NCBI GenBank assembly: GCA_946699065.1
Contig: CAMPDV010001292.1
Span: 1-64,000, forward strand
Reading direction: 5' to 3'
DNA: 64,000 nt
Source: Loxodes magnus
Taxonomy: Eukaryota > Ciliophora > Karyorelictea > Loxodida > Loxodidae
Positions 1 to 12,312 of this stretch are shown here, one piece after another. The notes below the pieces were generated by a model that worked only from the letters and a program-made list of their open reading frames with translations, was not told the DNA's origin and made no database searches. The position numbers were made by a program, and so were the translations under genes. Every line of letters starts with the position of its first letter. Within the stretch, counting starts at the first letter, position 1.

Positions 1-3000
1 ATCTGAAATTCTTTCTTCTTTTCTTACTTTACTTCCTCACTTTTCCAAATACTTATATCTTCTCTTTATCCAGTTTTAGTAATTCTAAATCTGAAATTCT
101 CTCTTCTTTTCTTACTTTACTTCCTCACTTTTCTAAATTCTTATATCTTCTCTTTATATAGTTTTAGTAATTTTCTAAATCTGAAATTCTTTCTTCTTTT
201 CTTACTTTACTTCCTCACTTTTCTAAATACTTATATCTTCTCTTTATCCAGTTTTAGTAATTCTAAATCTGAAATTCTTTCTTCTTTTCTTACTTTACTT
301 CCTCACTTTTCTAATTTCTTATATCTCTTTTTATCTAGTTTTAGTAATTCTAAATCTGAAATTCTTTCTTCTTTTCTTACTTTACTTCCTCACTTTTCTA
401 AATTCTTATATCTTCTCTTTATCCAGTTTTAGTAATTCTAAATCTGAAATTCTTTCTTCTTTTCTTACTTTACTTCCTCACTTTTCTAAATTCTTATATC
501 TTCTTTTTATCTAGTTTTAGTAATTCTAAATCTGAAATTCTTTCTTCTTTTCTTACTTTACTTCCTCACTTTTCTAAATTCTTATAACTTCTTTTTTCCA
601 GTTTTAGTAATTCTAAATCTGAAATTCTTTCTTCTTTTCTTACTTTACTTCCTCACTTTTCTAAATTCTTATATCTTCTCTTTATCTAGTTATAGTAATT
701 TTCTAAATCTGTAATTCTTTCTTCTTTTCTTACTTTACTTCCTCACTTTTCTAAATTTTTATATCTTCTTTTTATCTAGTTTTAGTAATTTTCTAAGCTG
801 AAATTCTTTCTTCTTTTCTTACTTTACTTCCTCACTTTTCTAAATTCTTATATCTTCTTTTTATCTAGTTATAGTAATTTTCTAAGCTGTAATTCTTTCT
901 TCTTTTCTTACTTTACTTCCTCACTTTTCTAAATTCTTTTATCTTCTTTTTATCTAGTTTTAGTAATTCTAAATCTGAAATTCTTTCTTCTTTTCTTACT
1001 TTACTTCCTCACTTTTCTAAATTTTTATATCTTCTTTTTATCTAGTTTTAGTAATTTTCTAAGCTGAAATTCTTTCTTCTTTTCTTACTTTACTTCCTCA
1101 CTTTTCTAAATTCTTATATCTTCTTTTTATCTAGTTATAGTAATTTTCTAAGCTGTAATTCTTTCTTCTTTTCTTACTTTACTTCCTCACTTTTCTAAAT
1201 TCTTTTATCTTCTTTTTATCTAGTTTTAGTAATTCTAAATCTGAAATTCTTTCTTCTTTTCTTACTTTACTTCCTCACTTTTCTAAATTCTTATATCTTC
1301 TTTTTATCCAGTTATAGTAATTCTAAATCTGAAATTCTTTCTTCTTTTCTTACTTTACTTCCTCACTTTTCTAAATTCTTATAACTTCTTTTTTCCAGTT
1401 TTAGTAATTCTAAATCTGAAATTCTTTCTTCTTTTCTTACTTTACTTCCTCACTTTTCTAAATTCTTATATCTTCTTTTTATCCAGTTATAGTAATTCTA
1501 AATCTGAAATTCTTTCTTCTTTTCTTACTTTACTTCCTCACTTTTCTAAATTCTTATATCTTCTTTTTATCCAGTTATAGTAATTCTAAATCTGAAATTC
1601 TTTCTTCTTTTCTTACTTTACTTCCTCACTTTTCTAAATTCTTATAACTTCTTTTTTCCAGTTTTAGTAATTCTAAATCTGAAATTCTTTCTTCTTTTCT
1701 TACTTTACTTCCTCACTTTTCTAAATTCTTATATCTTCTTTTTATCAAGTTTTAGTAATTCTAAATCTGAAATTCTTTCTTCTTTTCTTACTTTACTTCC
1801 TCACTTTTCTAAATTCTTATATCTTCTTTTTATCTAGTTATAGTAATTCTAAATCTGAAATTCTTTCTTCTTTTCTTACTTTACTTCCTCACTTTTCTAA
1901 ATTCTTATATCTCTTTTTATCTAGTTATAGTAATTCTAAATCTGAAATTCTTTCTTCTTTTCTTACTTTACTTCCTCACTTTTCTAAATTCTTATATCTT
2001 CTTTTTATCCAGTTTTAGTAATTCTAAATCTGAAATTCTTTCTTCTTTTCTTACTTTACTTCCTCACTTTTCTAAATTCTTATATCTTCTTTTATCCAGT
2101 TTTAGTAATTCTAAATCTGAAATTCTTTCTTCTTTTCTTACTTTACTTCCTCACTTTTCTAAATTCTTATATCTTCTCTTTATCCAGTTTTAGTAATTCT
2201 AAATCTGAAATTCTTTCTTCTTTTCTTACTTTACTTCCTCACTTTTCTAAATTCTTATATCTTCTTTTTATCTAGTTTTAGTAATTCTAAATCTGAAATT
2301 CTTTCTTCTTTTCTTACTTTACTTCCTCACTTTTCTAAATTCTTATATCTTCTCTTTATCCAGTTTTAGTAATTCTAAATCTGAAATTCTTTCTTCTTTT
2401 CTTACTTTACTTCCTCACTTTTCTAAATTCTTATATCTTCTCTTTATCTAGTTATAGTAATTTTCTAAGCTGTAATTCTTTCTTCTTTTCTTACTTTACT
2501 TCCTCACTTTTCTAAATTCTTATATCTTCTTTTTTCCAGTTTTAGTAATTCTAAATCTGAAATTCTTTCTTCTTTTCTTACTTTACTTCCTCACTTTTCT
2601 AAATTCTTATATCTTCTTTTTATCTAGTTTTAGTAATTCTAAATCTGAAATTCTTTCTTCTTTTCTTACTTTACTTCCTCACTTTTCTAAATTCTTATAT
2701 CTTCTTTTTATCCAGTTATAGTAATTCTAAATCTGAAATTCTTTCTTCTTTTCTTACTTTACTTCCTCACTTTTCTAAATTCTTATATCTTCTTTTTATC
2801 CAGTTTTAGTAATTCTAAATCTGAAATTCTTTCTTCTTTTCTTACTTTACTTCCTCACTTTTCTAAATTCTTATATCTTCTTTTTATCCAGTTTTAGTAA
2901 TTCTAAATCTGAAATTCTTTCTTCTTTTCTTACTTTACTTCCTCACTTTTCTAAATTCTTATATCTTCTTTTTATCTAGTTTTAGTAATTCTAAATCTGA

Positions 3001-5640
3001 AATTCTTTCTTCTTTTCTTACTTTACTTCCTCACTTTTCTAAATTCTTATATCTTCTTTTTATCTAGTTTTAGTAATTCTAAATCTGAAATTCTTTCTTC
3101 TTTTCTTACTTTACTTCCTCACTTTTCTAAATTCTTATAACTTCTTTTTTCCAGTTTTAGTAATTCTAAATCTGAAATTCTTTCTTCTTTTCTTACTTTA
3201 CTTCCTCACTTTTCTAAATTCTTATATCTTTTTTTATCTAGTTTTAGTAATTCTAAATCTGAAATTCTTTCTTCTTTTCTTACTTTACTTCCTCACTTTT
3301 CTAAATTCTTATATCTTCTTTTTATCCAGTTATAGTAATTCTAAATCTGAAATTCTTTCTTCTTTTCTTACTTTACTTCCTCACTTTTCTAAATTCTTAT
3401 ATCTTCTTTTTATCTAGTTTTAGTAATTCTAAATCTGAAATTCTTTCTTCTTTTCTTACTTTACTTCCTCACTTTTCTAAATTCTTATATCTTCTTTTTA
3501 TCCAGTTATAGTAATTCTAAATCTGAAATTCTTTCTTCTTTTCTTACTTTACTTCCTCACTTTTCCAAATACTTATATCTTCTTTTTTCCAGTTTTAGTA
3601 ATTCTAAATCTGAAATTCTTTCTTCTTTTCTTACTTTACTTCCTCACTTTTCTAAATTCTTATATCTTCTTTTTATCTAGTTTTAGTAATTCTAAATCTG
3701 AAATTCTTTCTTCTTTTCTTACTTTACTTCCTCACTTTTCTAAATTCTTTTATCTTCTTTTTATCCAGTTTTAGTAATTCTAAATCTGAAATTCTTTCTT
3801 CTTTTCTTACTTTACTTCCTCACTTTTCTAAATTCTTATATCTTCTTTTTATCTAGTTTTAGTAATTCTAAATCTGAAATTCTTTCTTCTTTTCTTACTT
3901 TACTTCCTCACTTTTCTAAATTCTTATAACTTCTTTTTTCCAGTTTTAGTAATTCTAAATCTGAAATTCTTTCTTTTTTTCTTACTTTACTTCCTCACTT
4001 TTCTAAATTCTTATATCTTTTCTTTATCTAGTTATAGTAATTTTCTAAGCTGTAATTCTTTCTTCTTTTCTTACTTTAATTCCTCACTTTTCTAAATTCT
4101 TATATCTTCTTTTTATCCAGTTATAGTAATTCTAAATCTGAAATTCTTTCTTCTTTTCTTACTTTACTTCCTCACTTTTCTAAATTCTTATAACTTCTTT
4201 TTTCCAGTTTTAGTAATTCTAAATCTGAAATTCTTTCTTCTTTTCTTACTTTACTTCCTCACTTTTCTAAATTCTTATATCTTCTTTTTATCTAGTTTTA
4301 GTAATTCTAAGCTGTAATTCTTTCTTCTTTTCTTACTTTACTTCCTCACTTTTCTAAATTCTTATATCTTCTTTTTATCTAGTTTTAGTAATTCTAAATC
4401 TGAAATTCTTTCTTCTTTTCTTACTTTACTTCCTCACTTTTCTAAATTCTTATATCTTCTTTTTATCCAGTTTTAGTAATTCTAAAATTTGAAATTCTTT
4501 CTTCTTTTCTTACTTTACTTCCTCACTTTTCTAAATTCTTATATCTTCTTTTTATCTAGTTTTAGTAATTCTAAATCTGAAATTCTTTCTTCTTTTCTTA
4601 CTTTACTTCCTCACTTTTCTAAATTCTTTTATCTTCTTTCTATCTAGTTTTAGTAATTCTAAATCTGAAATTCTTTCTTCTTTTCTTACTTTACTTCCTC
4701 ACTTTTCTAAATTCTTATATCTTCTTTTTATCCAGTTATAGTAATTCTAAATCTGAAATTCTTTCTTCTTTTCTTACTTTACTTCCTCACTTTTCTAAAT
4801 TTTTATATCTTCTTTTTATCTAGTTTTAGTAATTCTAAATCTGAAATTCTTTCTTCTTTTCTTACTTTACTTCCTCACTTTTCTAAATTCTTATATCTTC
4901 TTTTTATCTAGTTATAGTAATTCTAAAAGCTGTAATTCTTTCTTCTTTTCTTACTTTACTTCCTCACTTTTCTAAATTCTTATAACTTCTTTTTTCCAGT
5001 TTTAGTAATTCTAAATCTGAAATTCTTTCTTCTTTTCTTACTTTACTTCCTCACTTTTCTAAATTCTTATATCTTCTTTTTATCCAGTTATAGTAATTCT
5101 AAATCTGAAATTCTTTCTTCTTTTCTTACTTTACTTCCTCACTTTTCTAAATTCTTATATCTTCTTTTTATCCAGTTATAGTAATTCTAAATCTGAAATT
5201 CTTTCTTCTTTTCTTACTTTACTTCCTCACTTTTCTAAATTCTTATAACTTCTTTTTTCCAGTTTTAGTAATTCTAAATCTGAAATTCTTTCTTCTTTTC
5301 TTACTTTACTTCCTCACTTTTCTAAATTCTTTTATCTTCTTTTTATCTAGTTTTAGTAATTCTAAATCTGAAATTCTTTCTTCTTTTCTTACTTTACTTC
5401 CTCACTTTTCTAAATTCTTATAACTTCTTTTATCCAGTTTTAGTAATTCTAAATCTGAAATTCTTTCTTCTTTTCTTACTTTACTTCCTCACTTTTCTAA
5501 ATTCTTATATCTTCTTTTTATCTAGTTTTAGTAATTCTAAATCTGAAATTCTTTCTTCTTTTCTTACTTTACTTCCTCACTTTTCTAAATTCTTATATCT
5601 TCTTTTTATCCAGTTTTAGTAATTCTAAATCTGAAATTCC
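1..5640. repeat. 88-bp pyrimidine-rich tandem satellite
   Basis: About 64 head-to-tail units of 88 bp (range roughly 84-90) run from the left edge. Every unit has an almost invariant pyrimidine-rich core (TTTCTTCTTTTCTTACTTTA followed by CTTCCTCACTTTTC). A variable part follows, with alternatives such as TCTAG or TCCAG, TTTTAG or TTATAG, and ATTCTAAAT or ATTTTCTAAG. The unit is not a multiple of three and carries no module-like peptide, so it is non-coding. The last unit decays at 5630-5690. The array continues beyond the left edge. A centromeric, subtelomeric or simple satellite role is possible; nothing here decides it. Confidence 0.97.
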
Positions 5641-6450
5641 TCTAACTTTATTTCTTCACTTTTGTAATATCTCAGATCATTTTTTTTTGCAATACTTCGT
5701 TTTTTATTTATCTTTATTTTTCTTAATTTCACTACGAATACAATTTTATTATTATATTTGTTTTGTATATAAACTTTCATATTTTTAACAAAAAGTTTCT
5801 TTTATTTCTTGTGTAGATCTTATTAATTTTACAAAAAATTCTTTGATTTACTTTTATTATAATTTTTTTTTAAACTTAATTAATTCCGTTCGGCATCTTT
5901 TTGCATTTACGATCCCAGCACTGCCTTCATGTGATATCGTTGATATCCTGTTGCTTTCGAAAAGCATCTACTATGGAGCTCTATCTCTATTGGCAGCCAG
6001 GCTTCAAGCCCTTACCAGGAGTGGATAATCAAGAGGAAGGCTTTCCTTTCCAAAGGTTGACTTCTACCAGGGACTTTCTCACTTCGTTAAAGGAACTTGT
6101 TCCTATCCATAAAGCCAGAAAGTATGATTCAGAATGTCAATCTCGGCTCCCACCTTTTTTATTATCATTTCTTACTTTTCTTTGCATATTTTTATTTTAT
6201 TTATTTTATCATTATTTTTGAAATATTTCTTCTTAGTAGATTTTTTTGTATTTCAAGATCTTTTTCTACTTTTATTAACTCTAAAAATTGAAAATTTTTC
6301 ATTACCCAAAATTCTTAAAAATTATCACAACTCAATTCAAAAAAAAATTAGCACAACCCATAATCAAAACATTTCGAAACCAAAATCAAAAATTATATCC
6401 TTCTTCTTTTTTAATCCCATTTTTTCTCAAAACCCTTTTATATTTTGAAA
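5641..6450. other. AT-rich spacer with a GC-richer island
   Basis: Most of this stretch is T-rich or A-rich low-complexity sequence. Between about 5890 and 6150 composition is clearly richer in G+C. In the plus frame around 5971-6160 it reads as an ordinary-looking peptide (for example LYLYWQPGFKPLPG, then FLTSLKELVPIHKARK) without low-complexity bias. I do not recognise it. It may be an exon or a decayed gene or transposon fragment. Flanking ORFs that extend from it are low-complexity and are not called. Confidence 0.35.
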
Positions 6451-7600
6451 TTTTTTTTAGAAAGATTGTTCCTTTCGGACCTTTATCTATCCAGATTTCT
6501 CCCAGTTTGTTCCTTTCGAAAAAAGTCTTGCAGTGTAAAAAGCTGAGCAAAAAAACAAAATTAAATTTTTCACGATTTAATGCTTTAAATACTCTTATTC
6601 GTCTTTCATTTAGCTCTAAAAATCAAAAAAAAATACCAAAATCCAATTCTTAAAATTTTTATCATGCACCAAAATCGAAAATTTTCAAAGCAAAAAAACA
6701 AAAACTTGCAAAACCAAAACTTAAATCTTCAAAACCAAAATACAAAATCGAAAGTTTTCAAAACAAATATCGAAACTTTCAAATCCCAATTCAACAATTT
6801 TCCAACCCAAATCCAAAATTTTCATAACCAAAATCAAAAAATTTAAAACCAAAATCAAAAAAAATAGTCTCAAATTTTTTATTCCCATTTTTTTTCAAAA
6901 ACCTTTTTTAATTTAAAACTTTTTCTCAAAAATTTTTATTCCTTTCTGATTTTATTTCAATCCCGAAATCCCCCAGTTTGTTCCGTCCCAACTCAGACCT
7001 ATAGTGTAAAACGTTGAGCAAAAAAAGGCTTTCACACTTTTTGCAATTTAAAGCTGCTCGTCATCTTATTTCTCCTTTTATTTAACTCTACAAATCAAAT
7101 TTTAAAAAAATATCATGTCAAATCGAAAAATTTTTATCACAACCCGTTCAAAAAACAATTATTATAACCAAAATCAAAAGAAATTTGAACCCTGGATCAA
7201 AAAAATTTCAAGTCCAAACTAAAAAAAAATTCCAAATCCAAAATCAAAATTTTCAAACCCAAAATCAAAAAAATTTCGAATTCAATATCTAAAGTTTTCA
7301 AAACCAAAATCGAAATTTTTCAAAACCAAACTCAAAATTTTCAAAAACAAAATCAAAAAAAAATGGTCTTAATTTTTTTTATTCACATTTTTTTCAAAAA
7401 CCTTTTATACTTTTAAACTTTTTCTTAAAAAATTTATTCCTTTCTTACCCTCAACTAATCCCGAAATCCCCCAACTTGTTCCGTCCCAACTCAGCCCTAT
7501 AGTGTAAAACGCTGAGCAAAAAAAGGCTTTGACACTTTTTGCCATTTTCAGGCTTCTATCTAATGAAAAATTTAATCTGCTATCATTCAAATGTAGAATA
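6450..7600. repeat. Three degenerate copies of a ~480-bp repeat
   Basis: A recognisable block starting TTCCTTTC, with a CCCAGTTTGTTCC-like segment and then GTGTAAAA(A/C)GCTGAGCAAAAAA, occurs at about 6469, 6939 and 7437, spaced about 470 and 498 bp apart. Copies two and three are closest (both contain CCGTCCCAACTCAG and CTATAGTGTAAAACG). The first is more diverged. Between the blocks lies A-rich filler made of short CAAAATC-like words, which yields spurious Q/N/K-rich ORFs. No coding function is evident. Confidence 0.75.
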
Positions 7601-7764
7601 CGAAATTTTTCCTATCGTAAAAACACATTATGTAACTTGAAATTAATAATAATAAGCTTAGAACAAACGTAAACAAATTTTATAAATAAATAACAAAATG
7701 TAATTGCACGCTGCTCACAAATTTTCTAGTACTGTACTATAAAATTTAAAATTTTATAACTCTA

Positions 7765-8040
7765 GTACTTACTTCAAAAAATTTTCTGACACTTCGAAAA
7801 TTTAAAATTTTTTTAACTTTGAACCATACTTCAAAAAATTTCCTTACAATAGAAAAATTAAAAAATTTTTATCTTTGAAACATACTCCAAAAAATTTCCT
7901 AACACCAGAAAAATTAAAATTTTTTAACACTTGCACCTACTCCAAAAAATTTCTTAACACCAGAAAAATTTTTAAAATTTTTAAACTTTAAAACATACTC
8001 CTAAAAATTTCTAACACTAGAAACATTTAAAAATTTCTCT
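7765..8040. repeat. Short AT-rich tandem repeat, 55-58 bp unit
   Basis: Five diverged units begin with ACTTCAAAAAATTTTC-like or ACTCCAAAAAATTTC-like words at about 7771, 7828, 7884, 7939 and 7997. Each continues with TAACAC(C)AGAAAAATT and a T-rich tail. The unit drifts in length and sequence, which suggests an old minisatellite. It lies just downstream of the 3' end of the minus-strand WD40 gene. From 8040 to 8333 I see only AT-rich sequence. Confidence 0.7.
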
Positions 8041-8333
8041 AACACTTTATTTAAAGAATTTACACTTTTGTTAAAATAATATTAAGTTCAAAAAAGACTT
8101 AGAAAAAAATCATAGACGTAGAAAATTTTTTTCTTTGAATTTTATAACTAAAAGAAATACTTCTTTAGAATTAAAAACTTAACAATTTTTTAAATTCTTA
8201 AATATAAATATTAAATAGTTTAACAGTTGAAGATCATTTGATGTATCTCTACTTGTCCTCCACACTCATTATAGTATTAGCCATTACGCAATTGTTAAAT
8301 CTTAAACCATAGTCAGCATATATTCTATTCCAG

Positions 8334-10577
8334 TCAGTCTATATAAATGTGGTTAGTTAAATTTAAACTTACTTATTATTAGTTATTAGTATCTACTCCA
8401 TTCAATATCCTTCCTAAGTTTCATCTTCGAACGTTGTAATCTTTCGTTGAACTTCCGTAGATTTTATCACCTGTACTTGATACCAACCAATTGTTGTCCT
8501 TAGATAGAGATAAACTTCCTGCATAGTCAGAATTATTTAAAACACAGACACATTGTCCATTATTGATATTTCATATTCTTATTGTCTTGTCATAAGATCC
8601 AGATAAGATATACTTGTTGTTACTTGAGAATATTACCGAGAGGACATAATGAGAATGTCCCGATAAGGTTCTTATACATTATTAAGTCTTAGAGTTCCAT
8701 AGTCTCACCGTATTATCTCTACTTCCCGATACGATGAACTCTGAATCACTGGATATAGCCACAGATAATACATAACTAGTGTGACCACTCATGGTCTTAC
8801 AGGTACCTGTCTTGACGTTCCATAGTCTCACCGTCTCATCTCTACTTCCCGATACGATGAACTCTGAATCACTGGATATAGCCACAGATAATACATAACT
8901 AGTGTGACCACTCATGGTCTTACAGGTACCTGTCTTGACGTCCCATAGTCTCACCGTATTATCATGACTTCCCGATACGATGAACTCTGAATCACTGGAT
9001 ATAGCCACAGATAATACATAACTAGTGTGACCACTCATGGTCTTACAGGTACCTGTCTTGACGTTCCATAGTCTCACCGTAGAATCTCTACTTCCCGATA
9101 CGATGAACTCTGAATCACTGGATATAGCCACAGATAATACATAACTAGTGTGACCACTCATGGTCTTACAGGTACCTGTCTTGACGTCCCATAGTCTCAC
9201 CGTATAATCTGCACTTCCCGATACGATGAACTCATTGTTTGGTGAGATGGCAACTGAAGTGACAGCTGCTGTATGTCCAGTGTATATGTGTGGGTGTTCA
9301 GAAGTTATGGATGAGAGGTTGACGTTGGAGAGATCGCAGTTAAGGAACTTAGTGTTACGTAGGTTGGCCAATGTTAGGTTGGAATAATTGAATTTGCAGT
9401 TTGTGAAGGTGATGTCTGAAAGGTCTGCGTTAGATAGGTCGATGTTTTGAAAAATTTGATTGCTGAATTATATCTAGTTATTAAGCATTATATTAGAGGG
9501 ATTTTGAATAAGAGGCATAATTAAATTTGCTTATTATTAACAAACTTCAATTACTCGGTTATCAAATTTGTAATTATTTGAAAGATTTTTAAATTAATAT
9601 TCCATTGTTGATATTAAAGTTCTGGCGTCGATGATTTTTATTTGCTTTTGCAATATATCAAACTAGACATGAGATTCATTAGCCTGTACCATAGCTTGTT
9701 TTTATTTTTAAGTAATTATTTGATCTTATTATTATTAAGGGATAAACTAAATCTCTTATTTAATTTGAAGATCGGTATTTTAAGATTTTACCTTACTTTT
9801 TTATTACATAACAGGAATTTATTACTAAATAAGTCCTTTTGCAAACTTAAATTTCTTGAAAAACTTTTAGGCTGATTACTCTGCTTTATTCAACGTTAAT
9901 TACTGATCTTATGCATTCTCATTTAAATATCTGAAAAAATTGAACATGCATGCCTAGATATTATTTCTTATGACTTATATATCTATTTGCTAACTCGATT
10001 CTTTCTTTAACTCAGCTATCTCTTTCAATATTTACTAAAACAATTCTTAGGCTTGACCATTTTACTATTAATCCATTCTTTAGGCTTATTCTTATTATAA
10101 CTGATTTACTGCTTGAAGCTCAGTTAAACGATTCAATAAATTTTAAACTTTACTGCTACTACTAGCAAACTATTCTAATAAAATCTTCAATAACTGACGA
10201 AACGATAGAGCCTAAATATTATGCATAAATTAAGCAAAGTTCTAGACAACTTCCTTTATCTTATTATATTCTTTCTAATTCTTGCCTTGGTAATTCTTTA
10301 TCCACTTAAGCAAATCATTGATTTACAATTGATTAATTATTGTTTCTTAATGCTGCATTACTTCTTAATGAACTTGTACTTAAACTTGATGTCCTTGTAA
10401 CTCTTCAGGATTTATGTTATAGACTTAGTTATGTAAGACACATTTAATTTCTTTTGTAAGTCGAAATACTGTCTTAAAACACTTCAAACATGAAATGCAA
10501 CCACATGGTAATTGCTTAGACACTTGCTTGTCTTAATCAAATTACTCTTCACAGTTTGGACACTGCTTGCTATCCAT
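8334..10577 (-). CDS. RING-like / coiled-coil / pentapeptide / WD40 propeller protein (candidate E3 ubiquitin ligase)
   Basis: Read with TAA/TAG=Gln and TGA=Trp this is one uninterrupted 747-codon frame from ATG at 10577. Residues 6-49 form a RING-type ligand set: C6, C9, C25, C27, C30, C33, C46 and H49, with CPNC and LPCGC motifs; C27 replaces the usual His. Residues ~50-345 are Q/K/E-rich and coiled-coil-like. Residues ~350-430 contain pentapeptide-type repeats (IDLSNADLSDI, LANLRNTKFL, CDLSNVNL). Residues ~433-715 give seven WD40 blades: blade 1 divergent, blades 2-5 almost identical 41-residue modules, blade 6 ending RI-TGA-N, blade 7 degenerate. RING plus WD40 suggests a ubiquitin ligase with the propeller as substrate reader; that role is inferred. 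TGA at 8334-8336 is the assumed stop; 8313-8315 is an alternative. Blades 2-5 match the modules of the 23-64 kb array. Confidence 0.85.
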
Positions 10578-11018
10578 TTATAAAGATTAAAAAACAATTC
10601 AGTATATAGAAACTAATTATATTGAAATAAAAATTGATAAATTATTTTTATTATTTAAAAAAAGGATTTAAAATTATAAAAAATTAAAATAAAACTTTTA
10701 AGATAGAATTAAAAAAAATATTATATTACACAAAATATTTTAAGATTATGAATTAAAAAATAATTATATATTAAAACAAAAAAGTTATATATATATAACG
10801 AAAATGTAAATGTAAATAATAAAATATTTTAAATAGAAATGAAATAAGAATACTGAGAAAATAGTAAATTTAAGAAAAAAAAACCATAAAAAAATAAAAT
10901 TGCAAAACATAATGATAAAAAAATTAATGACTTTAATACAAAGAGATAAAAATTAAATTTGAATAAATAAAAATTATTAGTACTTCTTTTACATACAGCA
11001 CTTTTATAATTAATATTT
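10578..11018. other. AT-rich upstream region of the RING-WD40 gene
   Basis: Very AT-rich sequence, A-rich on the plus strand, directly upstream of the minus-strand start at 10577. It should hold the promoter and 5' UTR of that gene, but no defined promoter motif can be picked out. I see no other gene in it. Confidence 0.4.
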
Positions 11019-11369
11019 CATTTTAGAAAAATGTTTACATGCTTCTTGTTATAATTTTATTATCATAATAAGATACGTCACCTTCAATAAATGGGAAATC
11101 TTCTTATTAAATATGAATCTCGACTCTTAGATCAAATGCAACTTGTCCTCTTGAAAAAAAAATTGAAAAAGAATAATTATTAAGTCGTCAGTAGGTCCTT
11201 CATGTAAATGTTAATACATCTTGTGAGAATACTTAAGAAAGTTAGGGTTATCTCTTTCTAACTTGTCCACTGTTTTTGATGGTGACAGTTTATTGTGAGA
11301 GATTACTTTTTATGTAGTATACACTACACCAAATGTTCAATGGTTCTCCAGACAACTTCCTATATCCAT
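11019..11369 (-). CDS. Possible small hypothetical protein
   Basis: With the reassigned code the minus strand reads from ATG at 11369 as an ordinary-looking peptide of about 117 codons, including HNKLSPSKTVDKLERDNP and KYSHKMYQHLHEGPTDDL. It has one TGA (N-H-TGA-T) near the start that would be Trp. G+C is higher here than in the flanks. No family is recognised and no stop is evident; the frame degenerates into AT-rich filler below 11019. It could be an exon, a gene remnant or chance. Low confidence, because under this code open frames carry little weight. Confidence 0.3.
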
Positions 11370-11877
11370 TTTTTTTAATATAGAGATTTTGATGGAAATT
11401 TAAAAATTATAACTATCAACAAAAACATATTATAAATCAATTGATCTATGAAAGAATCTTTGTACATATATTCGATGATAAATATTAAAAAAATTATATA
11501 AATTAAATAAAAAATGTTGGATAAAATAAAAAAAGAAAACTTTTATAAAACTCATATATTATAAGAATAAGTATGAAAATACTATATTTATAACCACGTT
11601 ATCTTTTAAAAAGAATAATATTCTTATTAAACTTAACAATTACTTCCCAATGAACTAGAAAAAAAAACATGAAATGCTTCTTAAATATTCGAAACTTTAA
11701 TATCAGAGAATAAACTTAAAACATAAAAAATAATAAAAAACCACAATAAATCGAAGAAATTACAACTGAAAAAAAAAAATATAAACAGATAGTTAAAGTA
11801 ATGTTTAACTTACATTAAGAATTTATAAAGACTAATAACTGACTAAAAAAAATAAAATCGAATTATTAACTATTAAA
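11370..11877. other. AT-rich spacer
   Basis: Low-complexity A/T-rich sequence between the possible small gene and the retroelement cluster. I see no gene, structured element or repeat array in it. Confidence 0.5.
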
Positions 11878-12225
11878 ATTTAAATAGGGTGGAAAGCCCT
11901 TTCCTTCGGATGTTGCTTGGAGGCCCAGCAAGGCAAATAAAAAATAAGCGCAGACGGAGGATAAATCTGAGAAAGAGAAATCAATGACAAGAGAAAGCCG
12001 ATGTAATAAGCTGAAGAACTAGGAATGCCAGGAGGAAACTTTCTTCATTATAGGTCGGGGAAATGTACCCGTAATCGCATATTGCATCCTATGCTTTGGA
12101 AGGAAAAATTACAGGGACTGCAGGAAGGGAAAACAGGGACAGAGAGACATAAATTTTTTTTCGACATTAAATAAAATTAATTTAAAGAGCTGCGCACCAA
12201 CGAGAGTGCTATGCGCTCTATAATC
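11878..12225 (+). mobile_element. ~350-bp dispersed repeat, plus-oriented copy
   Basis: This GC-richer block recurs in inverted orientation at 18353-18702 with only scattered differences. It opens with AATTTAAATAGGGTGGAAAG, which contains a GGAAAG/CTTTCC hairpin and is followed by a TTGCT...AGCAA hairpin. It ends in a stem formed by AGAGC at 12186-12190 and GCTCT at 12215-12219, then ATAATC and a T/A-rich (TTTA)n tail to about 12245. The same terminal stem also closes the unrelated-looking element ending near 20910. These are traits of a short retroelement (SINE) or of a LINE untranslated region; the LINE reading frame starts only 88 bp further on. Neither role is proven. Confidence 0.75.
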
Positions 12226-12312
12226 CAATTTATTTATTTATAATACAATTTTTAATCTCCTTAACTCTAAAACTTTATCAGACAAGGTTCGTGAAAAAGG
12301 AACTAATATTAA

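Noticed and set aside
1-5640. CRISPR-like array
   Set aside because: The 88-bp units are contiguous variants of one sequence with no unique spacers, in a eukaryotic context without cas genes.
6097-6846. Several N/Q/K/F-rich plus-strand ORFs
   Set aside because: They are low-complexity translations of A- or T-rich filler around a degenerate repeat.
8600-9400. TGA = Cys (Euplotes-type code)
   Set aside because: TGA falls on conserved Trp positions (WD motif, N-W-R-P-I, IKEAW), and TAA/TAG are used as Gln, which Euplotes does not do.
9642-9875. 77-residue plus-strand ORF
   Set aside because: It lies antisense within the coiled-coil part of the RING-WD40 gene and is a shadow of it.
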